From an uncultured Clostridia bacterium (GTDB lineage: Bacteria > Bacillota > Clostridia > Oscillospirales > Ruminococcaceae), in NCBI GenBank assembly GCA_947589035.1, contig CANPYZ010000001.1, positions 1 to 64,000 of the forward strand: a stretch of DNA of 64,000 nucleotides. The letters are read 5' to 3'. A model generated the notes under the pieces. The model was not told the origin of the DNA. It ran no database searches and saw nothing but the letters and a program-made list of their open reading frames with translations. Both the position numbers and the translations under genes were made by a program. This document shows positions 7,714-16,962 of this stretch, piece after piece (the stretch's first letter is position 1; each line of letters begins with the position of its first letter).

Positions 7714-9051
7714 ATGGCGTTGAAACTGAACACAAAATATCTGGAAAGTTTCGTGAAAAAAGACGAATTAACAGGTATGCAGGCGCAAGTGGAAACTGCT
7801 GTAAAAATGTTACATGAAAAAACCGGTTTAGGAAGTAATTTTCTGGGCTGGGTAGAACTGCCTACTAATTATGACAAAGAAGAATTTGCCCGTATTCAGG
7901 CGGCGGCAAAAAAAATTCAGAAAAATTCTGAAATTCTGATTGTAATCGGCATTGGCGGTTCTTATTTAGGGGCAAGGGCAGCAATTGAATTTCTGAAATC
8001 CCCGTTTTATAATAATATGAAAAAAGATACGCCGGATATTTATTACGTGGGAAATAATATTCACCCAACATATCTGAATGAAATTCTTTCACTTTGTGAA
8101 GGGAAAGATATTTCCGTGAATGTCATTTCCAAATCCGGCACAACAACTGAACCGGCATTGGCGTTCAGAGTATTCAAGCGGCTTGTGGAAGAAAAATATG
8201 GTAAAGAAGAAGCGAAAAATCATATTTTCGCCACAACAGACAAGGCAAAAGGAACATTGAAAGAATTAGCAGATAAAGAAGGTTTCGAAACATTTGTTGT
8301 TCCGGACGATGTCGGCGGAAGATTTTCAGTGTTGACTGCTGTCGGATTATTGCCAATTGCCGTGGCTGGCTGTGATATTGAACGCTTAATGGAAGGCGCA
8401 AGAGCAGCGCAAAACGCCTATATGGCAGATTTTGCGGAAAATGACTGCTATCGTTATGCAGCATTGCGGAATATTTTCTACCGGAAAGGGAAATCTGTAG
8501 AATTATTAGTTTCCTATGACCCTGCATTCGCAATGATGTCCGAATGGTATAAACAATTATTCGGTGAAAGTGAAGGAAAAGACCATAAAGGCATTTTCCC
8601 GGCATCAGTCATTTTTTCAACGGATTTGCATTCTATGGGGCAGTACGTGCAGGAAGGTTCACGGTTAATGTTTGAAACAATCGTGGATATTCAGAAGCCG
8701 AAAAAAGATTTCTATTTAGAAAAAGATGAAGCGAATTTAGACGGCTTGAATTTCCTCTGCGGTCAGAATATGTCTGTTGTCAACCGGAAAGCGTTTGAAG
8801 GAACAATTCTCGCACATACAGAAGGCGGTGTGCCGAATATAATTCTTGAATTAGAAGACAGCAGCGAATACAGCTTAGGGTATTTAATTTACTTTTTCGA
8901 AAAGGCTTGCGCCGTATCGGGCTATTTATTAGGGGTAAACCCGTTTAATCAGCCTGGTGTGGAAAGTTACAAGTCGAACATGTTTGCCTTACTGGGTAAA
9001 CCTGGTTATGAGGGCGCAAAAGCAGAGTTAGAGAAAAAACTCGGCTATTGA
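7714..9051 (+). CDS. pgi: Glucose-6-phosphate isomerase
   Basis: 445 residues, the short form typical of Firmicutes. It interconverts glucose 6-phosphate and fructose 6-phosphate in glycolysis. Visible signatures are [11 protein letters not shown], the phosphate-binding [11 protein letters not shown], and F-G-E-S-E-G-K-D, which holds a catalytic glutamate. ATG 7714 follows a GGGAG site. A small P-loop gene starts 36 bases downstream and may be co-transcribed. Confidence 0.95.
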   Translation: MALKLNTKYLESFVKKDELTGMQAQVETAVKMLHEKTGLGSNFLGWVELPTNYDKEEFARIQAAAKKIQKNSEILIVIGIGGSYLGARAAIEFLKSPFYNNMKKDTPDIYYVGNNIHPTYLNEILSLCEGKDISVNVISKSGTTTEPALAFRVFKRLVEEKYGKEEAKNHIFATTDKAKGTLKELADKEGFETFVVPDDVGGRFSVLTAVGLLPIAVAGCDIERLMEGARAAQNAYMADFAENDCYRYAALRNIFYRKGKSVELLVSYDPAFAMMSEWYKQLFGESEGKDHKGIFPASVIFSTDLHSMGQYVQEGSRLMFETIVDIQKPKKDFYLEKDEANLDGLNFLCGQNMSVVNRKAFEGTILAHTEGGVPNIILELEDSSEYSLGYLIYFFEKACAVSGYLLGVNPFNQPGVESYKSNMFALLGKPGYEGAKAELEKKLGY

Positions 9052-9087
9052 TAAATTGATGAAAATAATTAAGAGGAGTTATGAACA

Positions 9088-9492
9088 ATGATTCAGATTA
9101 TTACTGGCAGAAAAGGCACAGGCAAAACTAAAAATTTAATTAACCGGATCAGCACAGCAGTTGCTGAAACAAACGGCTGTCTTGTTTGTATTGAAAAAGG
9201 CGAAACGCTGAGACGTTCCATTAGTTACAAGGTGCGTTGGGTAGGCGTTGAACAGTTTGACATTTCCGGATATGAAGCATTTTACGGATTTATTGCCGGA
9301 ATGTTAGCAGGCAATTATGACATCAAGGAAATTTTCGTTGACGGCATTCTGAAAATCGGCGGAGCTGATTTTGATGCACTGGGTGAAATGTTCGCTAAAA
9401 TTGACGCTTTAACCGGAAAGGAAACAGCTGTTATTTTCACTGTTTCAGCAGATAATTCCGAACTTCCGGAATCTGTAACAAAATATCTTTAA
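9088..9492 (+). CDS. Small P-loop protein, function unknown
   Basis: 134 residues with a clear Walker A motif at the very N terminus (G-R-K-G-T-G-K-T, residues 7-14). A Walker-B-like strand, E-I-F-V-D-G, follows near residue 90. I recognise no enzymatic family; similar short P-loop proteins occur in clostridia without an assigned role. ATG 9088 has GAGGAG upstream. It lies between pgi and the yceD-rpmF unit, which has its own promoter. Confidence 0.75.
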   Translation: MIQIITGRKGTGKTKNLINRISTAVAETNGCLVCIEKGETLRRSISYKVRWVGVEQFDISGYEAFYGFIAGMLAGNYDIKEIFVDGILKIGGADFDALGEMFAKIDALTGKETAVIFTVSADNSELPESVTKYL

Positions 9493-9506
9493 TTTAAAAA
9501 AAATAC

Positions 9507-9535
9507 TTGACAAGCGGGGCAGAATCTGTTATAAT
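9507..9535 (+). promoter_or_regulatory. yceD-rpmF promoter
   Basis: TTGACA (9507-9512), 17 bases, TATAAT (9530-9535); both perfect. Confidence 0.9.
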
Positions 9536-9586
9536 TAAATCTGTGATGTTTTAACGCTTCAACGATAACAGAAAGCAGGGATACAG

Positions 9587-10048
9587 ATGAAAATTAAACA
9601 TATTCTGAATATAGAGAGAAGTTCTGAAAAAATTGTTTTGACCATTCCTGAAGAACGGCTGGAGCAAGTGAAAGGTTATCAATTTTCCTCACCTGTGCAG
9701 ATTAACGGAGAAATTCACAATCATGCAGGAGCAGTAGTTTTAACACTGCATATTGAATTTTCCCTGCTTGTCACGTGTGACCGATGCCTGAAAGAGACAG
9801 AACAGGCATTCAGTTATGACAAGGAACATATGGTTGTTCGTTCTGTCAATGACGAGAACAATGAAGAAGACTATGTGATTGCCGAAGCGGAAAGCATTGA
9901 TATTGCAGAAATTGCATTAGCAGACCTGTTACTGGAACTACCGTCGAAAATGCTTTGCAAAGAAGATTGCAAAGGCTTATGTCCGGTGTGTGGCTGTGAC
10001 AGGAACCTGACGGAATGCAATTGCGGCGGCAGAATTGAATTTACATAA
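9587..10048 (+). CDS. DUF177/YceD family protein
   Basis: 153 residues. The YceD/DUF177 family sits upstream of rpmF in most bacteria and is linked to large-subunit rRNA accumulation. Here C-D-R-C near residue 65 and a cysteine-rich C terminus (C-K-E-D-C, C-P-V-C-G-C, C-N-C) suggest metal binding. Position and cysteines together make the assignment firm. The ribosome site is GCAGGG before ATG 9587, and rpmF follows after 23 bases. Confidence 0.88.
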   Translation: MKIKHILNIERSSEKIVLTIPEERLEQVKGYQFSSPVQINGEIHNHAGAVVLTLHIEFSLLVTCDRCLKETEQAFSYDKEHMVVRSVNDENNEEDYVIAEAESIDIAEIALADLLLELPSKMLCKEDCKGLCPVCGCDRNLTECNCGGRIEFT

Positions 10049-10071
10049 TCCAACAGAAAGGAGTTCAGACA

Positions 10072-10257
10072 ATGGCTGTACCAAAGAGAAAAACTTCTAA
10101 AGCAAGAAGAGATAAGAGACGCAGTGCCGTATGGAAATTAGATGCACCTGCGATGAGCAGATGTGACCATTGCGGCGAACTGAAAGCACCGCATAAGGTA
10201 TGTAAAAACTGCGGCTATTATAAGGGCGTAGAAGTACTGAAAATTGACGTTCTGTAA
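10072..10257 (+). CDS. rpmF: 50S ribosomal protein L32
   Basis: 61 residues, the normal L32 length. It starts [16 protein letters not shown] and has a zinc ribbon formed by C-D-H-C and C-K-N-C, so this is the zinc-binding (C+) form. AAAGGAG precedes ATG 10072. It is the second gene of the yceD-rpmF operon, and a hairpin terminator follows directly. Confidence 0.97.
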   Translation: MAVPKRKTSKARRDKRRSAVWKLDAPAMSRCDHCGELKAPHKVCKNCGYYKGVEVLKIDVL

Positions 10258-10263
10258 GAATAG

Positions 10264-10300
10264 GCGGAGAGAGGCGGAGCTTCTCTCTGCTTTTATTTTT
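10264..10300 (+). terminator. Terminator between rpmF and the DUF512 gene
   Basis: A 9-base-pair stem (10264-10272 with 10282-10290, one G-U pair) followed by TTTTATTTTT. It lies just before the ribosome site of the next gene, so that gene is either expressed by read-through or attenuated here. Confidence 0.85.
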
Positions 10301-10312
10301 GGGGGTGAAAAT

Positions 10313-11605
10313 TTGGTTGAAATAACAGGAGTAGTGAAATATTCTCCAGCGTATAGGGCGAAAGTGCAAATTGGAGATAAATTGATTTCCATGAATGGAC
10401 ATAAAATTCGGGATGTATTAGATTATATGTATTATGCGGCAGAATCTGAAATTTGTTTAGAACTTGAACAAAAGGGAAAAATTATCATTCGCAAAGGGGA
10501 ATATGATGATTTAGGATTAGAATTTGCGAGTTTTTTAATGGACGGAAAACAAAGCTGTCAGAATAAGTGTGTATTTTGTTTCATTGACCAGATGCCCCCA
10601 GGAATGCGGGAAACGTTATATTTTAAAGATGATGATGCGAGACTGTCATTTTTACAGGGGAATTATGTGACTTTAACGAATATGACACAGGAAGACGTGG
10701 ACAGAATTATTCAAATGAAATTAAATATTAACGTTTCCGTGCATACGACGAACCCAGAATTACGCTGTAAAATGATGCATAACCGTTTTGCCGGAGAAAA
10801 ATTGAAATTTTTATGGCAAATGGCGAAAGCCGGAATACAATTAAATTGTCAGATTGTTCTTTGTCCGGAACTGAATGACGGGAAAGAACTACAAAGAACT
10901 TTAGACGATTTAGCGGAAATGATGCCGAATTTAACCAGTGTTGCAGTTGTTCCGGTTGGATTGTCAAAATTTCGGGAAGGGCTTTATCCGCTGAAAGGCT
11001 TTGACCGGAACAGTGCCGGAGAAGCAATTGATTTAATTGAACGCTATCAGGAAAAATTTTTACAAAAATTCGGAACGAGAGTTGTTTTTCCGTCAGATGA
11101 ATTTTTTCTGTTAGCGGAAAGAAGTATACCGGAAGCAGAATATTATGAAGAATATCCGCAATATGAAAACGGCGTGGGTATGCTGCGTTCTTTAGCAGAT
11201 GAATTTCATGAAGCGGCAGATTGTGCGGAATGGGAACCGCATACAAGGGAAGTTTCCATTGCCACGGGAAAAAGTGCATATGCATTTATTTGTGCATTAG
11301 TACAGGAGGCGGAAAAGAAATTTTCCGGTTTGCATTGTCATGTTTACGCTATAAAAAATAATTTTTTCGGGGAAACGATTACGGTTACAGGATTGATTAC
11401 TGCACAGGATTTAATGCAACAGCTGAAAAATAAGCCTTTAGGGGAAAAATTATTATTATCCGGCAGCATGATTAGAAAAAATGATGATGTATTTTTAGAC
11501 GATGTGCATATTCCGGAAGTGGAAAGGGAATTACAAACAAAGATACAAATTACGGAAAATGACGGTTGGAATTTATTAGATGCCCTGTTAGGGAATGAAT
11601 ACTGA
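10313..11605 (+). CDS. DUF512 radical-SAM/PDZ-type protein
   Basis: About 430 residues. The N-terminal 60 residues form a PDZ-like domain (V-Q-I-G-D-K-L-I-S-M-N-G). A C-x3-C-x2-C cluster, C-Q-N-K-C-V-F-C, then marks a radical-SAM-like core, and the DUF512 domain follows. The family is widespread in Firmicutes and often lies near der, as here; its substrate is unknown. I chose TTG 10313, which has GGGGGTG 6-7 bases upstream. An earlier in-frame TTG at 10244 would overlap rpmF and run through the terminator. The gene stops 16 bases before der. Confidence 0.85.
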   Translation: MVEITGVVKYSPAYRAKVQIGDKLISMNGHKIRDVLDYMYYAAESEICLELEQKGKIIIRKGEYDDLGLEFASFLMDGKQSCQNKCVFCFIDQMPPGMRETLYFKDDDARLSFLQGNYVTLTNMTQEDVDRIIQMKLNINVSVHTTNPELRCKMMHNRFAGEKLKFLWQMAKAGIQLNCQIVLCPELNDGKELQRTLDDLAEMMPNLTSVAVVPVGLSKFREGLYPLKGFDRNSAGEAIDLIERYQEKFLQKFGTRVVFPSDEFFLLAERSIPEAEYYEEYPQYENGVGMLRSLADEFHEAADCAEWEPHTREVSIATGKSAYAFICALVQEAEKKFSGLHCHVYAIKNNFFGETITVTGLITAQDLMQQLKNKPLGEKLLLSGSMIRKNDDVFLDDVHIPEVERELQTKIQITENDGWNLLDALLGNEY

Positions 11606-11621
11606 AAGGAGAATTTTAATT

Positions 11622-12950
11622 ATGCCATTACCAGTAGTTGCCGTAGTGGGCAGACCGAATGTAGGGAAATCGACATTATTTAACAAGTTAATCGGACAGA
11701 AATTGTCCATAGTGGAAGATACCCCGGGAGTAACTCGGGATAGAATTTACGCCCAATGCGAATGGCGGAACCGGAAATTCATGGTTGTGGACACAGGCGG
11801 AATTGAACCTAAAGAAGAAGATAAAATGCTAACGTTAATGCGCCAGCAGGCGGAAATTGCCATTGACCACGCCGACGTAATTGTTTTTGTTACTGATGTA
11901 CGCAGCGGAGTAACAGCGAATGATTATGCTGTAGCGGAAATGTTGCAGAAATCCGGAAAGCCAATTGTATTAGCCGTGAATAAATGCGACACGCTCGGAG
12001 AAGTTCCCATGGACGTGTATGAATTTTACAATTTAGGCATTGGAGAGCCGTTTCCGGTTTCTTCCGTACACGGTCACGGAACGGGGGACATGTTAGATGA
12101 AATTTTAAGTTATTTTCCGGAGGAAGAACCGGAAACAATTGAAGAAACAGATATTCGGGTTGCCATTATCGGAAAACCGAATGCAGGGAAATCTTCTTTA
12201 ATTAACCGGATAGCCGGAGAAGAACGAGTAATTGTTTCCGACATTGCCGGAACAACACGAGATGCGACAGATACCATTATTGAACGGGAAGAAAACCGCT
12301 ATATTTTCATTGATACGGCAGGAATCCGGAAGAAATCCAAAATTACAGAAAAAATTGAACATTTCAGCGTTTTACGGGCGTACATGGCAATTGACCGGGC
12401 AGACGTTTGTGTGATGATGATTGATGCAACCGTTGGCTTTACAGAACAGGATTCCAAAGTTGCAGGATATGCGCACGAACAAGGAAAGGCTTGCATTGTT
12501 GCCGTGAATAAATGGGACGCTGTAGAAAAAACAGATAAAACTATGCAGGAATACCAGAAAAAACTGGAAAATGATTTTAGCTTTATGTCTTATGTGCCAT
12601 TTATTTTCATTTCGGCGAAAACGGGGCAAAGAGTAGAAAATTTATTTTCTTTAATTAAGCATGTTTACGAACAGAACACAATGCGAATCAGCACCGGAAT
12701 GCTGAATGACATTCTTGCCTATGCAGTAGCAAGAGTTCAACCCCCGTCAGACAAAGGCAGAAGATTAAAAATTTACTACATGACACAAGCGAACGCAAAA
12801 CCGCCGACATTTGTTTTATTCGTCAACAGAGCAGAATTGTTTCATTTTTCCTATCAGCGGTATATTGAAAATCAGATACGTTCCACGTTCGGCATGGAGG
12901 GAACGCCAATTCGCATGATTATTCGGGAACGAAACAGGAATGACGACTGA
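11622..12950 (+). CDS. der: Ribosome assembly GTPase Der (EngA)
   Basis: 442 residues with two tandem Era-like G domains, unique to Der, plus a C-terminal KH-like domain. It helps 50S subunit maturation. G1 motifs are G-R-P-N-V-G-K-S-T (first domain) and G-K-P-N-A-G-K-S-S (second); D-T-x-G and N-K-x-D motifs occur in both. ATG 11622 has AAAGGAG upstream; an upstream in-frame ATG would overlap the preceding gene and lacks a ribosome site. plsY follows after 12 bases. Confidence 0.96.
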   Translation: MPLPVVAVVGRPNVGKSTLFNKLIGQKLSIVEDTPGVTRDRIYAQCEWRNRKFMVVDTGGIEPKEEDKMLTLMRQQAEIAIDHADVIVFVTDVRSGVTANDYAVAEMLQKSGKPIVLAVNKCDTLGEVPMDVYEFYNLGIGEPFPVSSVHGHGTGDMLDEILSYFPEEEPETIEETDIRVAIIGKPNAGKSSLINRIAGEERVIVSDIAGTTRDATDTIIEREENRYIFIDTAGIRKKSKITEKIEHFSVLRAYMAIDRADVCVMMIDATVGFTEQDSKVAGYAHEQGKACIVAVNKWDAVEKTDKTMQEYQKKLENDFSFMSYVPFIFISAKTGQRVENLFSLIKHVYEQNTMRISTGMLNDILAYAVARVQPPSDKGRRLKIYYMTQANAKPPTFVLFVNRAELFHFSYQRYIENQIRSTFGMEGTPIRMIIRERNRNDD

Positions 12951-12962
12951 CAGGAGGAAGAA

Positions 12963-13640
12963 ATGGAACTATTAGCCTATATCATTTCCGCCGTAATCGG
13001 GTATTTAATGGGAAGTATCAATTCAGCAATTTTAACTGTAAAATTACTGAAACATGAAGATATACGGAATTTCGGAAGTGGGAACGCCGGATTAACGAAC
13101 ACACTCAGATGTTTTGGAAAGGGCTGTGCTTTATTCACGTTAATCGGGGATTTAGGGAAAGGCATGATTGCCGTTATCTTAAGCCAGACTTTTGGAAAAA
13201 TGCTTGCCGGAGCGGAAACGGATTTATATTTATTAGGGTGCATTGCAGGAATATTCGCCATGATGGGGCATATTTTCCCATTGTATCACGGTTTCCGAGG
13301 GGGGAAAGGCGTTCTTGTCGGGGTGTCAATATTTTTAATTTTGGACTGGAGAGTATTTTGTATATTAATTGGCATATTCGCAATAATTTTAATCAGTTCA
13401 AAATATGTCAGTCTGTCGTCAATCATTGCAACAATTTGTTGCCCGTTCGTGACGTTTGCGGTGCAATATTTTTTGGAAGACATACATCATCAGGAATTTA
13501 CTTTACCGCAAATTTTCCTGCATTTCGGGGTATTGTGCATTATGGCGGGCATGATTGTTTTCATGCATAGGGCGAATATTGAACGCCTGAAAAACGGCAC
13601 GGAAAGCAAAATCGGTCAGAAAGGCAAAAAAATTAAATAA
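12963..13640 (+). CDS. plsY: Acyl-phosphate:glycerol-3-phosphate acyltransferase PlsY
   Basis: 225 residues with five or so membrane helices. It makes lysophosphatidate from acyl-phosphate and glycerol 3-phosphate, the first step of phospholipid synthesis. Conserved motifs are G-S-G-N-A-G-L-T-N (family G-S-G-N-x-G-x-T-N) and H-G-F-R-G-G-K-G. It lies next to gpsA, which makes its substrate, in the common der-plsY-gpsA order. GGAGG precedes ATG 12963. Confidence 0.95.
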   Translation: MELLAYIISAVIGYLMGSINSAILTVKLLKHEDIRNFGSGNAGLTNTLRCFGKGCALFTLIGDLGKGMIAVILSQTFGKMLAGAETDLYLLGCIAGIFAMMGHIFPLYHGFRGGKGVLVGVSIFLILDWRVFCILIGIFAIILISSKYVSLSSIIATICCPFVTFAVQYFLEDIHHQEFTLPQIFLHFGVLCIMAGMIVFMHRANIERLKNGTESKIGQKGKKIK

Positions 13641-13703
13641 TGCTGTAACATTTTTGCTTAACAGGTAACTAACAAGTAAAACATCATGAAAGGAGTTTTA
13701 GAA

Positions 13704-14753
13704 ATGGCAGAAATCAGTATTTTAGGTTCTGGTGCGTTCGGTTTAGCGTTGGCGGTAATGTGTCGGAATATGGGTCATGACGTGACTGTCTGGTCAAAAT
13801 TTCCGGAAGAAATTCAGGAAATACGGGAAACAGGGGAACTTTCCGGAAAACTCCCCGGGGTGAAAATTCCGTCAGATATTTTGCTGACAACGGACATTTC
13901 AAGTATTGCCGGAAAAGAAGTTGTGATTATTGGCATACCGACTTCATTTCTTCGGGGCGTGGTCAAAGAAGCGAATGCCTATTTGACAGAAGGAACAATT
14001 TTAGTAAACACGGCGAAAGGACTGGAAGCCGGAACATATAAGCGAATGAGTGAAGTCATTCATGAAGAATGTCCGAATCACCCTGTAGTAGTATTAACAG
14101 GTCCTTCCCATGCGGAAGAATTATCCAGAGGCATTCCGACAACGGTAACAGTTGCGAGTGAAGAAGTGAAATATGCGGAATATATACAGGATTTATTCAC
14201 TTGCGGAATGTTAAGATTATATGTGAATACTGATGTCATTGGTTGTGAAATTGGCGGAGCAATGAAAAATATTATTGCTTTAGCTGCCGGAATCAGTGAC
14301 GGTTCAGGTTTCGGAGACAACACGAAAGCGGCGTTAATGACGAGGGGCATTCATGAAATTACCTGTTTAGGGTTAGCCTGCGGGGCGGAAATGGATACAT
14401 TTTCCGGTTTGAGTGGTTTAGGGGATTTAATTGTTACATGCACGAGTATGCACAGCCGGAACAGAAGGGCTGGAATACTAATCGGGCAGGGCGTAAGTCC
14501 GGAAGAAGCCATTAAGCAAATTGGCACAGTAGAAGGCTATTATTGCTGTGAAGCGGCATACGGTTTAGCGAAAAAATTAAATGTTCCCATGCCAATCAAT
14601 GAAGAATTACATCATTTACTGTTTGAAAACGGAGATGTTCGGGAATCTTTACGGAAACTTATGGGAAGACCTAACCGGCATGAATGCGAACATTACATGA
14701 CATTGAATCAAATTGAAAGGTTAAAACATGGACTTAACGGAACAAATTGCTAA
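13704..14753 (+). CDS. gpsA: Glycerol-3-phosphate dehydrogenase (NAD(P)+)
   Basis: 349 residues. It reduces dihydroxyacetone phosphate to sn-glycerol 3-phosphate for phospholipid synthesis. It has the N-terminal Rossmann motif G-S-G-A-F-G-L-A-L and the catalytic lysine region G-G-A-M-K-N-I-I-A. ATG 13704 has AAAGGAG (13689-13694) upstream. The last 26 bases overlap the start of the NUDIX-MutY gene, which suggests translational coupling. Confidence 0.95.
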   Translation: MAEISILGSGAFGLALAVMCRNMGHDVTVWSKFPEEIQEIRETGELSGKLPGVKIPSDILLTTDISSIAGKEVVIIGIPTSFLRGVVKEANAYLTEGTILVNTAKGLEAGTYKRMSEVIHEECPNHPVVVLTGPSHAEELSRGIPTTVTVASEEVKYAEYIQDLFTCGMLRLYVNTDVIGCEIGGAMKNIIALAAGISDGSGFGDNTKAALMTRGIHEITCLGLACGAEMDTFSGLSGLGDLIVTCTSMHSRNRRAGILIGQGVSPEEAIKQIGTVEGYYCCEAAYGLAKKLNVPMPINEELHHLLFENGDVRESLRKLMGRPNRHECEHYMTLNQIERLKHGLNGTNC

Positions 14754-16314
14754 ATTTTCCCCTGAAAACGAACAGGAAAAGCACGCACAAGAATTATTAT
14801 TAAAGCAAATTCAGCAATATGGAAAAGAAATTTTAACCAGAACATGCGAAGCCGGACATATAACGTGTTCCGGCTTAGTCTTATCGCCGAATTTAGAAAA
14901 AGTGTTAATGGCATATCATTTAATTTATAAGTCAGTGGGCTGGCTTGGCGGTCATGCTGACGGGGAAGAAGATTTATCCGGCGTAGCGTTACGGGAAGTC
15001 AAAGAAGAAAGTTCTTTGCAGGAAGTGAATTTTTTCACGAAAGACATTCTTTCCATTGATGAATTAGCCGTGCCGGAACATGAAAAGCACGGGAAAATAG
15101 TAAAAGCCCACATGCATTATAATATTACTTTCGGACTGATTGCGCCGGAAAATCAATTCATTGCAGAAAAACCGGACGAAAATAAAAATATTCGCTGGCT
15201 GAATGTGGAATTGATACCGGAAGTTTGCACAGAACCGCACATGATTCCCATTTATCAGAAAATTATTCAGCGAATGCGGAAAATTTTTCAGGAAAAGCAA
15301 GCGATTCCGGAAAAAATTAAATTTCCGCTGCTGAATTGGTACGCAGAACATCATAGAAATTTGCCATGGAGGGCAGACAATGACCCTTATCATATTTGGG
15401 TTTCTGAAATTATGCTTCAGCAGACACGAGTAGAAGCAGTAAAGCAATATTATGAACGGTTTTTGCGTGAATTGCCGGAAATCGCTGATTTAGCCGCTTG
15501 TCCGGAAGAAAAATTAATGAAATTATGGGAAGGTCTCGGGTATTATAGCCGAATGCGGAACATGCAGAAAACAGCGAAAATCATTATGAATGATTATCAA
15601 GGGAAATTTCCGGAAACTTATGCACAAATTAAAGCTCTTCCCGGAATTGGGGAATATACAGCAGGAGCAATTAGTTCAATTTGCTGGAATTTACCTGAAC
15701 CAGCAGTAGACGGAAATGTTTTGCGGGTAATGGCAAGATTAGAAGAAGACAGGCGGAATATTCTTCACCCACAAGTCAAGAAAGATTTCACACAGCAGCT
15801 GAAAACAATTTACGACGAAAAGCATTCCGCTAATTTAACGCAGGCGTTAATGGAATTAGGTGCAACAGTATGTATTCCGAAAGGCACGCCGGAATGTGAA
15901 CTTTGTCCGCTGAATGAATTTTGCATGGCATACCGGAAAAATTATTGTTCAGAATTGCCCGTTCGGGAAAAGAAACAAAAACGCAGAACAGAATACAAAA
16001 CTGTATTTGTTCTGCAATATGAACATAAAATTGCCGTCCGGAAACGTCCGGAAAAAGGATTATTAGCCGGATTATGGGAATTGCCTAACGTGAATGGAGA
16101 ATTTTCACCGGAAGAAAGCATTCAGCAGGCGGAAAAATGGCATGTCCAGCCGGAAGAATTATTAAAAATTATACAAAGAAAACATATTTTCACGCATATC
16201 ACATGGGAAATGCAAGGCGTTTTTCTCAAATGCGGAAAAGCAAGTGAAGAATTTTCATGGGTAAATCCGGAAGAATGCGCATTACCAACGGCATTCCGGT
16301 GCATATTATCTTAA
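14728..16314 (+). CDS. mutY: NUDIX hydrolase-MutY adenine glycosylase fusion
   Basis: 528 residues, against about 350 for ordinary MutY. Residues 30-190 form a NUDIX domain with the box at about 75-96 (G-G-H-A-D-G-E, then R-E-V-K-E-E). Residues 198-400 are MutY, which removes adenine opposite 8-oxoguanine: catalytic E227 (S-E-I-M-L-Q-Q-T), helix-hairpin-helix L-P-G-I-G-E-Y-T-A-G, catalytic D328, and an Fe-S loop C382-x7-C390-x2-C393-x5-C399, one residue longer than the usual C-x6-C start. The C-terminal MutT-like domain has the F-T-H recognition motif. The sequence resembles a built-in GO system; whether the NUDIX part acts on 8-oxo-dGTP is unknown. It overlaps gpsA by 26 bases and sigF by 9. 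Confidence 0.92.
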   Translation: MDLTEQIAKFSPENEQEKHAQELLLKQIQQYGKEILTRTCEAGHITCSGLVLSPNLEKVLMAYHLIYKSVGWLGGHADGEEDLSGVALREVKEESSLQEVNFFTKDILSIDELAVPEHEKHGKIVKAHMHYNITFGLIAPENQFIAEKPDENKNIRWLNVELIPEVCTEPHMIPIYQKIIQRMRKIFQEKQAIPEKIKFPLLNWYAEHHRNLPWRADNDPYHIWVSEIMLQQTRVEAVKQYYERFLRELPEIADLAACPEEKLMKLWEGLGYYSRMRNMQKTAKIIMNDYQGKFPETYAQIKALPGIGEYTAGAISSICWNLPEPAVDGNVLRVMARLEEDRRNILHPQVKKDFTQQLKTIYDEKHSANLTQALMELGATVCIPKGTPECELCPLNEFCMAYRKNYCSELPVREKKQKRRTEYKTVFVLQYEHKIAVRKRPEKGLLAGLWELPNVNGEFSPEESIQQAEKWHVQPEELLKIIQRKHIFTHITWEMQGVFLKCGKASEEFSWVNPEECALPTAFRCILS

Positions 16315-16962
16315 TAATTCCTGACGGAGATAAGCGAGTAATTTTTTTTCACGGCGGGAAACTTGCACTTGTGTCATGTTTAATAATTTAGCCGTTTTGA
16401 CTTGTGTTAAATTATGATAATAGCGCAATTCAAGTAAACGGCGGTCATTCGGGGCGAGGGTGTGCATGACTTGCTGAAGGGCGATTTTGTCGCTGATTTG
16501 TTCGTCAGGGGCTTCCACTGCAATGTCAATCTGCATTTCTTCATCATCTGGCGCAGTTAATGAAATTGTCGGACTGACGGCACAAAGGGCTAATGAAACT
16601 TCTTCCGGCGTGGAAGAAGTCAATTCCGCAAGCATGGAAAGCGGAGGGTCAATTCCGGATTCCTGCAAAGAAGTTTCCCGTATTTTCTGCACTTGTCGGG
16701 CAAGTTCCCGTAAACCTCTTGAAACGTGAACTGTTCCGGATTCACGGAATAACCGCCGAATTTCCCCTAAAATGACGGGGACAGCATACGTTGAAAATGC
16801 TGTTCCCCGTTCGGGGTCGAATGCTTTAGCGGCTTTGACTAAGCCTTCACAGCCGGCGGAATATAAATCTTCGTAAGGAATCCCCCTGTTGCGGAAACGG
16901 TTTGCGCATAAATGAACCAGTCCGAGATGGTCTTCCGGTTTAGGGGAATCAGTCTTGTTCAT
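16306..16962 (-). CDS. sigF: RNA polymerase sporulation sigma factor, SigF-like
   Basis: 218 residues. SigF directs the first forespore-specific transcription. Sigma region 2 (Y-E-D-L-Y-S-A-G-C-E-G-L-V-K-A) and region 4 (L-T-Q-V-K-T-A-K-L-L-N-M-T-Q-V-Q-V-S-R) are clear. Position as the last gene of spoIIAA-spoIIAB-sigF fixes the identity. The start overlaps spoIIAB by 14 bases, and the end overlaps convergent mutY by 9. Confidence 0.93.
   Translation of the reverse strand: MNKTDSPKPEDHLGLVHLCANRFRNRGIPYEDLYSAGCEGLVKAAKAFDPERGTAFSTYAVPVILGEIRRLFRESGTVHVSRGLRELARQVQKIRETSLQESGIDPPLSMLAELTSSTPEEVSLALCAVSPTISLTAPDDEEMQIDIAVEAPDEQISDKIALQQVMHTLAPNDRRLLELRYYHNLTQVKTAKLLNMTQVQVSRREKKLLAYLRQELLR

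Noticed and set aside
10728-11285. Long open frame on the strand opposite the DUF512 gene, and similar ones opposite pgi, gltB and others
   Set aside because: They lack ribosome sites, have odd composition rich in His, Leu, Pro and Phe, and mirror well-supported genes.
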